Part shown: in pieces, positions 1-6,439 of the stretch | Layout of the letters: every line of letters begins with the position of its first letter | Position numbering within the stretch: the first letter of the stretch is position 1 | Origin: Blastomonas sp. SL216 | GTDB taxonomy: Bacteria; Pseudomonadota; Alphaproteobacteria; Sphingomonadales; Sphingomonadaceae | DNA: 64,000 bases | Direction: 5' to 3' | Assembly: GCA_026625625.1 (NCBI GenBank) | Contig: CP113055.1 | Span: 3,393,001 to 3,457,000 of the forward strand | The notes under the pieces: generated by a model | Seen by the model: only the letters and a program-made list of their open reading frames with translations | Database searches by the model: none | What the model was told of the DNA's origin: nothing | Translations under genes and position numbers: made by a program

Positions 1-2
1 GC

Positions 3-284
3 CTGCTCGCGCAGGCGGCGGACGAAGGTGCGGACCTGGCGACGCTGCGCGCTGTGGTCGAGGAGGCGGGCGATCTGGGGGCGGGCAGGGCGCTCGCACG
101 GATCGGCCTGGCTGATGCCAATGCTGGCGCGGACCTGCGCGAGCTGCGCGAATTGCTGCAGGGCTGGCGCGAGGCGCGGTCGGGAATCTGGGGCCAGACG
201 TTCGACAAGTTCGTGCGCGGTGTGATGGCGCTGCTGCTCGCTGCCCTGGCGGTGCAGCTGGGCCTGGGCGATCTCGTCCAGTGA
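3..284 (+). CDS. DUF6127 family small membrane protein (5' partial)
   Basis: The reading frame is open from the first bases of the window, so the N-terminus is missing; 93 residues are visible. The visible part is an acidic, Leu/Ala/Arg-rich helical stretch (LRELRELLQGW) followed by one C-terminal hydrophobic helix (roughly the last 20 residues, ALLLAALAVQLGLG). Proteins of this kind (DUF6127) sit between the portal and the prohead protease in sphingomonad GTA clusters, which matches the position here. Its stop codon overlaps the GTG start of the protease, so the two are probably translationally coupled. A role in the particle is not established. Family assignment is from memory of the motif and context. 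Confidence 0.7.
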   Translation: MLAQAADEGADLATLRAVVEEAGDLGAGRALARIGLADANAGADLRELRELLQGWREARSGIWGQTFDKFVRGVMALLLAALAVQLGLGDLVQ

Positions 285-673
285 GCGTTCGGTTCGCTGG
301 CTATGCCGCCCTGTTCGATCGGGTGGACCGTGGCGGCGATATCGTCAGGCGCGGCGCCTTTCAGCGATCGCTCGCCGGTGCCGGGCGCGCGCTGCCGCTG
401 CTGTGGCAGCACAGGCCCGATCGCCGGATCGGTGCGGTGGTGCATGCTGCAGAAGACCGGCGCGGCCTGCGCATCATCGCGGCGCTGGACGATCAGGCCG
501 ACGAGGCGCTGGCGGCGATTCGCAGCGGCGCGGCGACCGGCCTCAGCTTTGGTTATCGCGTGCGCAGGTCCGCCGGTGGAAGCCCGCGCGAACTGTTCGA
601 CCTAGACCTGGTCGAGGTGAGCCTGGTCAGCGTGCCGATGATGCCGGGGGCCAAGGTGCACATGCTGCGCTGA
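281..673 (+). CDS. HK97-family prohead protease (GTA g4-like)
   Basis: This 130-residue protein is a phage prohead (capsid maturation) serine protease, expected to cleave the N-terminal scaffold part of the capsid protein encoded next. It opens with the family's typical 'GYAALFD' strand, followed by 'GDIVRRGAF' and 'LPLLWQH', in which the His is the likely catalytic residue. The 'GLSFGY' segment corresponds to the usual 'GLSIGY' serine motif. The length is on the short side of the family, as in other GTA proteases. The start is GTG at 281, overlapping the upstream stop (GTGA). In this family the protease acts inside the procapsid before DNA packaging. Confidence 0.9.
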   Translation: MSVRFAGYAALFDRVDRGGDIVRRGAFQRSLAGAGRALPLLWQHRPDRRIGAVVHAAEDRRGLRIIAALDDQADEALAAIRSGAATGLSFGYRVRRSAGGSPRELFDLDLVEVSLVSVPMMPGAKVHMLR

Positions 674-697
674 TCGCCTCCCCGACTTTCCCCATCT

Positions 698-720
698 GCT
701 CCGCTTCGGCGGGGTTTTTT
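698..720 (+). terminator. Intrinsic terminator between protease and capsid genes
   Basis: A 6-bp GC stem (CTCCGC at 699-704, GCGGGG at 709-714) closes on a TTCG tetraloop and is followed directly by six T residues (715-720). It lies 25 bases after the protease stop and about 50 bases before the capsid start, inside the head gene operon. It could uncouple the early head genes from the capsid gene or set their stoichiometry. No promoter was recognised between it and the capsid gene. Confidence 0.7.
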
Positions 721-772
721 GTGCCCGACATCGCGGGGCTTTCCCCGTGTGATCCCTGAACGGAAGGAAGAA

Positions 773-1981
773 ATGATGGAAATCCCCGCAAATCCCCTTG
801 AGCTGAAAGCCGATGCCGATCCGCTGGAGGCATCGTTCGATGCGATCCTGCAGGCCGAAGAGCATGAAGAGCGCATTGCCGCGCTCGAAACCGGGCTTGA
901 TGGCATCAAGGGCGATGTCGATGCGATCCGCGCCGAAAGCGCAACGATGCGCGAGCGGATCGACCGGCTGGCGCGCTCGGGGTCCCGCCCGTCGCTGGGC
1001 GGCGGCGAGGACAAGGCCCCCGAAACCAAGAGCTTTGTGGATCAGTATCTGCGGCGCGGCCTGGAGGCCGGGGTGAAGAGCTTTGCCGCGACCACCGGCC
1101 CCGATGGCGGCTTTGCCGTCCCCCGCGAGATCGACGCACTGATCGCCCGGGCGCTCGCCGATATCTCGCCGATCCGGTCGATCGCGCAGGTCGTGCAGAC
1201 CGGGACAGCGGGCTATCGCAAGCTCGTCACCACCGGCGGTACCCCGTCCGGCTGGGTGAGCGAGACGGCCGCACGGCCCGAGACCGACACGCCCGCCTTT
1301 GCCGAGATCGCGCCGCCGAGCGGCGAGCTCTATGCCAATCCGGCGGCCAGCCAGGCGATGCTCGATGATGCCGCATTCGATGTCGAAAGCTGGCTGGCGG
1401 GCGAGATTGCGGAGGAATTCGCGCGTGCCGAGGGGGCTGCGTTCGTGGGCGGCAATGGCACCAACCGTCCGCGCGGGTTCCTGAATGGAACGCCGACGCC
1501 GCAGGACGATGCCGCGCGGGCCTTCGGGACGCTGCAATATGTCGCTTCGGGCGCCGATGGCAATTTCGCCAGTGCCGCGCCCGAGGACCGGCTGGTCGAT
1601 CTGGTCCATGCGCTGCGCCCCGCCTATCGCCAGGGGGCAAGCTTCGTGATGAACTCGTCGACGCTGGCGCGCATCCGCAAGATGAAGAGCGATGACGGCG
1701 CGTTCCTGTGGCAGCCTTCGCTGGCGGCGGGACAGCCCGCGACGCTGCTCGGCTATCCGGTGGTCGAGGCCGAGGACATGCCCGATATCGGGGCGAACAG
1801 CCTGTCGATCGCGTTCGGCAATTTCCGCGCCGGCTATCTGATCGCCGAACGCAGCGCGACGACGATCCTGCGCGACCCCTTCACCAACAAGCCGTTCGTG
1901 CATTTCTATGCGACCAAGCGGATCGGCGGCCAGGTGATGAACTCCGAGGCGATCAAGCTGATGAAGTTCGCGGCCAGCTGA
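773..1981 (+). CDS. HK97-family phage major capsid protein (GTA g5-like)
   Basis: This 402-residue protein is the major head protein. Residues 1-90 are acidic and helical (LEASFDAILQAEEHEERIAALE), the delta/scaffold region that the upstream protease is expected to remove. From about residue 105 the HK97 fold begins, with 'GGFAVPREID', 'SPIRSIAQVV', 'GWVSETAARPETDTP' and 'FVGGNGTNRPRGFL'. The C-terminus 'VHFYATKRIGGQVMNSEAIKLMK' region is typical of the family. The start at 773 is chosen because it follows a GGAAGGA Shine-Dalgarno; an in-frame ATG at 776 is an alternative, and the frame also extends upstream to 719 without a ribosome site. The length equals that of other GTA capsids. Confidence 0.95.
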   Translation: MMEIPANPLELKADADPLEASFDAILQAEEHEERIAALETGLDGIKGDVDAIRAESATMRERIDRLARSGSRPSLGGGEDKAPETKSFVDQYLRRGLEAGVKSFAATTGPDGGFAVPREIDALIARALADISPIRSIAQVVQTGTAGYRKLVTTGGTPSGWVSETAARPETDTPAFAEIAPPSGELYANPAASQAMLDDAAFDVESWLAGEIAEEFARAEGAAFVGGNGTNRPRGFLNGTPTPQDDAARAFGTLQYVASGADGNFASAAPEDRLVDLVHALRPAYRQGASFVMNSSTLARIRKMKSDDGAFLWQPSLAAGQPATLLGYPVVEAEDMPDIGANSLSIAFGNFRAGYLIAERSATTILRDPFTNKPFVHFYATKRIGGQVMNSEAIKLMKFAAS

Positions 1982-2028
1982 ACCCCGCATCGCCTGCCAT
2001 CACCCCTGACACTCCCGACAAGGGGTGT

Positions 2029-2062
2029 GTGCCCGCGCGGTCTCTCCCCGCCGCGCGGGCAT
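2029..2062 (+). terminator. GC-rich stem-loop after the capsid gene
   Basis: A perfect 10-bp stem (GCCCGCGCGG at 2031-2040 with its complement at 2051-2060) encloses a 10-base loop and can extend one or two pairs outward. Only ATTTCC follows, so it lacks a full U-tract. It may act as a weak or Rho-assisted terminator or as an mRNA-stabilising 3' end for the capsid message, of which many copies are needed. Confidence 0.5.
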
Positions 2063-2096
2063 TTCCTGTCATTCGCAAACGAACGGACCCCAATTG

Positions 2097-3305
2097 ATGC
2101 CCGATCTTGTCTTTGCCGATCTGGTGCGCGAGACCAGCATTGCGACCGGAACCGGCGCGCTGGCGCTGGCCGGTGCCACGCCCGGACATCGCCGTTTCGC
2201 CGATGCCGTGCCCGACGGCGCGCGCTTCCATTATGCCATTGCCGGTGTGACCCATGAGGACCAGTGGGAGGTGGGGGAGGGCGCGCTGCAGGACGGTGCG
2301 CTGGTGCGGCATCAGCTGCTGGCTTCCTCGTCCGGGACCGTCGTCGACTTTTCCGCCGGGCTGAAGACGGTCACGTTGACGGTCGCGGCGGACTGGTTTG
2401 CGGCACGCGACGATCGATCGGGCCATGTCCACGCGCTGGGCCAGATTGACGGGCTGGCCGAGGCGCTGGCAGCCAAGCAGCCTGCAGGGGCCTATGCCCC
2501 GATCAGCCATGGGCATGACTATCTGCCGCGCGATGCGGCGGGCAATTGGGTTGCCGATAGCGCGAGCCTGGGCGTCGGCAGCGCTGCCTCCTTCGCGCGG
2601 CTTGAGGTGCGCGGCACCAGCATTGCCGGCTATTCGACGCAATTTGGCGGCCCGCTCTACAGCACCGCCGGGACGCAGCTCTACCTTGGCGATGCGAATT
2701 TCCATCACCCCGAGTTCTGGAAAAGTGCCCCGGGAATTGGTGCGATCGTCGATCCCACCGGCGTCGCCGGTATGCTGGCGCTATCGGCTTATGGCGGACA
2801 GGCTGGCGGCAACAGCCTGGTCGCGATGGCCAGCCATAACGGATTTGGCACGCGGGGCCTGTCACCCGGCGCAGACAATCAGGTGGTGCTGGGCCGACCG
2901 CAATTGCGCTGGGCCGAAATCTATGCCGTTTCTGGGGCGATCAGTACATCCGATGCCCGCGACAAGGCGTGGCATGGCCAGATGAGCGCGCAGGAATACG
3001 AGGCCGCGCTCGATATCATCGCAGAGCTGGGCTTCTTCCAGTGGCACGATGCGATCGAGGCCAAGGGGCCTGACGATGCGCGGCGGCATTTCGGGGTGCG
3101 CGCGCAGACCGCCTTTGCCATCATGGAGCAGCATGGGCTGGACTGGCGGCGTTATGGCTGGTGCTGTCACGACCGCTGGGAAGAGGGCGAGGCCGAGCAG
3201 GAACGCTTCGGCATCCGCAGCGACCAGCTCTGCCTGTTCCTGATGGCCGCGCTGGCGCATCGGCTGGAGGGCCTGGCGCAGGGGGCACCAGATGCTGAGG
3301 GGTAA
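2097..3305 (+). CDS. Tail-fibre protein with C-terminal S74-type chaperone domain
   Basis: A 402-residue structural protein. The first ~100 residues are a small beta-rich domain (MPDLVFADLVRETS...TVTLTVAADWFAARD). The middle has a fibre-like repeat character (LAAKQPAGAYAPISHGHDYLP). The last ~130 residues begin with 'STSDARDK', the signature of the intramolecular chaperone / peptidase S74 domain found at the end of phage tail spikes, which trims itself off after trimer folding. The ATG at 2097 is used because upstream in-frame codons lack support; the ribosome site is weak. The gene sits between capsid and connector genes, which is unusual for a fibre gene, and is followed by a fibre-tail adaptor gene, so the pair looks like an inserted host-recognition module. 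Confidence 0.8.
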   Translation: MPDLVFADLVRETSIATGTGALALAGATPGHRRFADAVPDGARFHYAIAGVTHEDQWEVGEGALQDGALVRHQLLASSSGTVVDFSAGLKTVTLTVAADWFAARDDRSGHVHALGQIDGLAEALAAKQPAGAYAPISHGHDYLPRDAAGNWVADSASLGVGSAASFARLEVRGTSIAGYSTQFGGPLYSTAGTQLYLGDANFHHPEFWKSAPGIGAIVDPTGVAGMLALSAYGGQAGGNSLVAMASHNGFGTRGLSPGADNQVVLGRPQLRWAEIYAVSGAISTSDARDKAWHGQMSAQEYEAALDIIAELGFFQWHDAIEAKGPDDARRHFGVRAQTAFAIMEQHGLDWRRYGWCCHDRWEEGEAEQERFGIRSDQLCLFLMAALAHRLEGLAQGAPDAEG

Positions 3306-3450
3306 TGGCCTTGGCGACCTGCCCGTCGCCTCGGGCAGCGCGCGCCGCCTGCTCGCCAACCGCACCGGGCCGATGCCGCTGATGGTACGCCCTTTCCAGA
3401 CTGCGCGCCCCGGCGCCGCCGCACCGGCGCTCGCGCCGCGCCGCGCTTGA
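3292..3450 (+). CDS. Possible 52-residue basic protein coupled to the fibre gene
   Basis: An ATG frame starts 14 bases before the fibre stop codon and runs to a TGA at 3448-3450, giving a 52-residue, Arg/Pro/Ala-rich product (MLRGNGLGDLPVASGSARRL...). A GCTGAGG-like element inside the fibre gene precedes it only loosely. The arrangement (overlapping start, then a 46-base gap to the next gene) fits the coupled pattern of this operon, but the composition is also what random high-GC sequence would give. No family is recognised. Confidence 0.35.
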   Translation: MLRGNGLGDLPVASGSARRLLANRTGPMPLMVRPFQTARPGAAAPALAPRRA

Positions 3451-3496
3451 TCCGCAGCGGACATTCCGCCGCCATTTTCTAACTCAGGAGCAGCCG

Positions 3497-3778
3497 ATGA
3501 CCCTGTTCGTCAAGGATCCGGACAGCCGGATCGATTGCCGCGTCGATTGGGGCGCAACCTATCTCGGGGCCAATCTGATCGTCTCCAGCAGCTGGTCGGT
3601 TGCGCCTGCCGCAGAGGGCGGACTTGCCGTCATCGCCGATGGACATGACGGGCGCAGCGCCACCGTGACCATCAGTGGCGGGCAGGCCGGGGCGATCTAT
3701 GCCCTGACCAACCGCGTGACCTTGTCCAATGGCGAGATCGACGAACGGTCGATGTCGGTCCGGGTCGAGCCGCGCTGA
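3497..3778 (+). CDS. Phage fibre-tail adaptor-like protein
   Basis: A 93-residue beta-rich protein with the layout 'KDPDSRIDCRVDWG', 'GANLIVSSSWSV' and 'VTISGGQAGAIYALTNRVTLSNGEIDERS'. This is the pattern of small phage proteins annotated as fibre-tail adaptors, which have an Ig-like fold with an Asp-rich start and a Gly-rich turn. A good AGGAG ribosome site lies ahead of the ATG. Its stop shares a base with the start of the connector gene (TGATG). Placement straight after the fibre gene supports a role in attaching that fibre. Assignment is from family memory and context, not from a search. Confidence 0.65.
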   Translation: MTLFVKDPDSRIDCRVDWGATYLGANLIVSSSWSVAPAAEGGLAVIADGHDGRSATVTISGGQAGAIYALTNRVTLSNGEIDERSMSVRVEPR

Positions 3779-4317
3779 TGGGACAGGTCACCAGCGACCC
3801 CGTCGCACTCACCCCGTTCGCACTGGCCGAAGCCAAGGCGTATCTCCACATCACGCGTGACGATGACGATGCGGTGCTGATCGGCCATTTGCGCAGCGCC
3901 GCCATGCTGTGCGAGCAGTTCATCGGCCAGGCGCTGCTGATCCGGCCGCATCGCGAGACGCTGGCCGTCGCGCGCGCCTGGCAGGGGCTTGCCGCCGCCC
4001 CTGTCACCGCGATCACCGCAGTGCACGGCATCGCGGCCGATGGCACATCCTTCGCGCTGGCCAGCGACGCCTTTGGAATCGATCTTTCCGCCGATGGCGA
4101 GGGCCGGGTGCGCGTACTGCATCCCGGATCGGCCAGCCGCATCGACGTGCAATATCTGGCCGGGATGGCGGCAGACTGGGGCGATCTGGCCGAGCCGCTG
4201 CGCCAGGGGATCATCCGGCTGGCGGCGCATGTGCATCTGGCGCGCGATCAGGGCGATGCCGCGCCGCCTGCCATGGTGAGCGCGTTGTGGCGCCCCTGGC
4301 GCAGGGTGCGGCTGTGA
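3778..4317 (+). CDS. Head-tail connector protein (GTA g6-like)
   Basis: This 179-residue protein is the helical adaptor that docks on the portal vertex. 'PFALAEAKAYLHITRDDDDAVLIGHLRSAAMLCEQFIGQALL' is the classic N-terminal connector pattern (LxEAKxxLRIxxxxDDxxI). Near residue 115 'RVRVLHPGSASRIDVQYLAGMA' matches the conserved 'v.Y.AG' strand. The helical end 'LRQGIIRLAAHVHLARD' is also typical. It starts within the stop codon of the adaptor gene and ends inside the start of the next gene. Confidence 0.88.
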   Translation: MGQVTSDPVALTPFALAEAKAYLHITRDDDDAVLIGHLRSAAMLCEQFIGQALLIRPHRETLAVARAWQGLAAAPVTAITAVHGIAADGTSFALASDAFGIDLSADGEGRVRVLHPGSASRIDVQYLAGMAADWGDLAEPLRQGIIRLAAHVHLARDQGDAAPPAMVSALWRPWRRVRL

Positions 4318-4535
4318 CCCGGCGCTTCGGGACGGTGCTGCTGCGGCGTGCCGGAAAAATGGGCGAGCAGCGCGCCGACCGGATAGCACAACGCCTGTGC
4401 GACGAGATCGGCGTGCTGCTGCCCGATATCGTGATCATGCGCGAGCGGGGGCGTATCCGGCTTTTCGGACGCGGGCTGCGGCGCCGCTGGATCACCGATG
4501 CCGCGCTGCGCTGGCTGGGAAGGTTGCTGCGATGA
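4314..4535 (+). CDS. Small basic helical protein in the head-tail module
   Basis: A 73-residue, very Arg-rich protein (MTRRFGTVLLRRAGKMGEQRADRIAQRL). It starts with GTG four bases before the end of the connector gene and its stop overlaps the ATG of the DUF3168 gene (ATGA). In RcGTA this slot holds the head-closure (stopper) protein g7, a beta-rich protein of about 110 residues, which this product does not resemble. It may be a lineage-specific replacement or an unrelated accessory. Overlaps on both sides argue that it is translated. Confidence 0.6.
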   Translation: MTRRFGTVLLRRAGKMGEQRADRIAQRLCDEIGVLLPDIVIMRERGRIRLFGRGLRRRWITDAALRWLGRLLR

Positions 4536-4924
4536 GCCTGGAACAGGATTTTGCGCTGGCCGTCATCGACTGGCTGGCGGGCGATGCCGCGCTGATCGCG
4601 CAGGTCAATGGCGTCTTCCACCGCAGCCCGGCGCGCATCGCCGCGCCCTATGTGCTGCTCGACGATGTGCTGGCCACCGATTGGGGGACGAAGGACCGGG
4701 CGGGCCGCGAGGTGCGGCTGGCCTTTTCCATTCGCGACGGATCAGCCGATGCCGCCCCGGTTTCGGCGATGGCCGACGCGCTTGATGCGCGGCTGGCAGC
4801 ATTGGCGCGCACCGGCATCGGCTACCGGCTGGCCAGCTTCACCCCATTGCGCAGCCGGACCGTGCGCATCGGCGAACTCTGGCTCGCCACGCTCGATTAT
4901 CGGGCGCGGCTGCTTGCCCTCTGA
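4532..4924 (+). CDS. DUF3168 tail terminator (GTA g8-like)
   Basis: A 130-residue protein of the DUF3168 family, the tail-completion/terminator ring that caps the tail tube at the head end. Recognisable elements are 'DWLAGDAALIAQVNGVFHRSPARIAAPYVLLDDV' at the N-terminus, then 'WGTKDRAGREVRLAFSIRD' and the C-terminal 'RLASFTPLRSRTVR'. The ATG overlaps the previous stop (ATGA). Length and order match g8 of GTA clusters. Confidence 0.85.
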   Translation: MSLEQDFALAVIDWLAGDAALIAQVNGVFHRSPARIAAPYVLLDDVLATDWGTKDRAGREVRLAFSIRDGSADAAPVSAMADALDARLAALARTGIGYRLASFTPLRSRTVRIGELWLATLDYRARLLAL

Positions 4925-4939
4925 CGAAAGGACCTATGC

Positions 4940-5347
4940 ATGACAGCGGAAAAAGGCAGCGCCTTCCTGCTCAAGATCGGCGATGGCGCCAGCCCGCCTG
5001 TTTATCGCACCGTGGCTGGTCTGCGCACCACGCAGATGGCGATCAACGGCGAGCCGGTGGTCATCACGCACAAGGGCAGCGGCGGCTGGCGCGAACTGCT
5101 GTCCGGCGCTGGCGTGCGCTCGGTCTCGGTCTCTGCCGCCGGACTCTTCCTGGGCTCCGAGGCAGAAAATGCCATCCGGGTGCACGCGATGAACGGCACG
5201 CTCGACGATTACGAATTGAGCTTTGAAAGTGCCGCGCGGATGCGCGGGCGCTTTCTTGTCGCGCGCCTCGAATATGCGGGCGATTTCAACGGCGAGCGCA
5301 ATTATTCGCTGGCGCTGGAAAGCTCTGGCGCGGTGACCAGCCTGTGA
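4940..5347 (+). CDS. Major tail tube protein (GTA g9-like)
   Basis: A 135-residue tail tube protein (TP901-1 type). It begins 'GSAFLLKIGDGASPPVYRTVAGLRTTQM', followed by 'ITHKGSGGWRELLSGAGVRSVSVSAAGLFLGS', the standard layout of the family. The end 'EYAGDFNGERNYSLALESSGAVT' is the usual final strand pair. A GAAAGGA ribosome site lies 6-12 bases ahead of the ATG, one of the few non-overlapping starts in this operon, which fits a protein needed in many copies. Confidence 0.92.
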   Translation: MTAEKGSAFLLKIGDGASPPVYRTVAGLRTTQMAINGEPVVITHKGSGGWRELLSGAGVRSVSVSAAGLFLGSEAENAIRVHAMNGTLDDYELSFESAARMRGRFLVARLEYAGDFNGERNYSLALESSGAVTSL

Positions 5348-5664
5348 GCGCCGAGCCCATCGCGAACCCAGCCCGGGGCGAGGCGATGCTGACACTGGCG
5401 GGCCATGATGTGGTGCTGCGCCCCAGCTTCACTGCGCTGGTTGCGGCAGAGCAGGAGATCGGTCCGCTGTTCGATCTGGTCGAACGCGCGGCCGCAGGAC
5501 GGTTGGGCCTGGGCGAACTGGCGGCGCTGCTCTGGCATTGCCGCTCGGGAGAACGCTGCCCGATCGACCGCGACGCCTTTTGCGAGGCGCTGGCCGAACT
5601 GGGCATGGTTGCGCTGACGCCGGTGCTCAAGACGCTGCTGCGGCAGATATTGCAGGGCCGATGA
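5344..5664 (+). CDS. GTA gp10-family tail protein
   Basis: A 106-residue protein whose core 'ARGEAMLTLAGHDVVLRPSFTALVAAEQEIG' and 'GLGELAALLWHCRS' is the GTA gp10 family pattern (tail assembly, possibly a chaperone partner). It starts with GTG within the tail-tube stop codon (GTGA). Its own stop overlaps the ATG of the next gene. In RcGTA, gp10 and gp10.1 together occupy the place where phages encode the two tail assembly chaperones. Confidence 0.88.
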   Translation: MSAEPIANPARGEAMLTLAGHDVVLRPSFTALVAAEQEIGPLFDLVERAAAGRLGLGELAALLWHCRSGERCPIDRDAFCEALAELGMVALTPVLKTLLRQILQGR

Positions 5665-5879
5665 CCCCGACCGATTTCGCGGGCGCGGCGCGGATGCTCG
5701 CGGGAATGGCCGCACGGCTGCTCGGTTGGCGTCCGCACGAATTCTGGCAGGCGACCCCCGACGAACTGGCAGCGGCGCTCGCCCTGCCGGGCAATCCGCT
5801 GGCCGCGCCGCCTTCGCCCGATGCGATAGCCGCGCTGCGTGCGCTGTTCCCCGATGGCACGGAGACCGATGATGGATGA
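5661..5879 (+). CDS. Phage tail assembly chaperone (g10.1-like)
   Basis: A 72-residue helical protein with the signature 'LLGWRPHEFWQATPDELAAAL' of the small tail assembly chaperone family, which in phages wraps the tape measure before tube polymerisation. It starts in the stop of gp10 (ATGA) and its own end overlaps the beginning of the tape-measure gene by about 8 bases. Confidence 0.82.
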   Translation: MTPTDFAGAARMLAGMAARLLGWRPHEFWQATPDELAAALALPGNPLAAPPSPDAIAALRALFPDGTETDDG

Positions 5880-6435
5880 GGAAATCGAGCAGCTGCTGGT
5901 CAGCGTCCGCGCCGACACGCAAGCCTTTGCCCGCGACTGTACCACGATGCGCGGCCAGATCGATGGTACGCTGATCGAGGGGCTCGGCCGGGCGGGGCAG
6001 GTGCTCGAACGCGGCCTGCTCGCGGCGATCCGGCGCGGTTCGCTGGGCTTCGAGGACCTGAAGCGCATCGCGCTGGCGGTGATCGAGGAGATCGCGGCGG
6101 CGGCGATCAACAAGGGTCTTGCCGCAATCGGCCTGGGTGGGTCGGGCGGGGATATGCCGCCGGCCATCGGCCTGCTTGGCGGGCTGCTGGGCCTGCCGGG
6201 CCGGGCAACCGGCGGGCCGGTCAACGCCGGCAGGCCCTATCTGGTGGGTGAGCGCGGCCCCGAGCTGTTCGTGCCGCAGGGCTTTGGCCGGGTGGAGCCG
6301 CGCGGATCCGGAACGGGCCGCGATGTGCGCGTCGCGATCACCATCCAGGCCCCGTCATCGACCGCGCCGGCAGCCCTGCAGGCGTCGAGCCGCCAGGTTG
6401 CACGCGCCGTGCGCCGCGCGCTGATGGAGGATTGA
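5872..6435 (+). CDS. Short tail tape-measure protein (GTA g11-like)
   Basis: A 187-residue protein (start at 5872; ATG 5869 is equally possible). It has an N-terminal helical part (LVSVRADTQAFARDCTTMRGQIDGTLIEGL), a hydrophobic Ala/Ile/Gly-rich middle (about 70-115) and a Gly-rich end with 'GPVNAGRPYLVGERGPELFVPQ', the C-terminal motif shared by tape measures. The length sets tail length in this class; 187 residues is very short and matches the short tails of GTA particles. It lies between the chaperone and distal-tail genes as expected. Confidence 0.85.
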   Translation: MDEEIEQLLVSVRADTQAFARDCTTMRGQIDGTLIEGLGRAGQVLERGLLAAIRRGSLGFEDLKRIALAVIEEIAAAAINKGLAAIGLGGSGGDMPPAIGLLGGLLGLPGRATGGPVNAGRPYLVGERGPELFVPQGFGRVEPRGSGTGRDVRVAITIQAPSSTAPAALQASSRQVARAVRRALMED

Positions 6436-6439
6436 GCCG

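Noticed and set aside
602-1990. Long antisense open frame (462 codons) opposite the capsid gene
   Set aside because: It is the shadow of the capsid reading frame in GC-rich DNA. The product is His/Arg/Gly-rich without any family pattern, and the plus-strand gene is certain.
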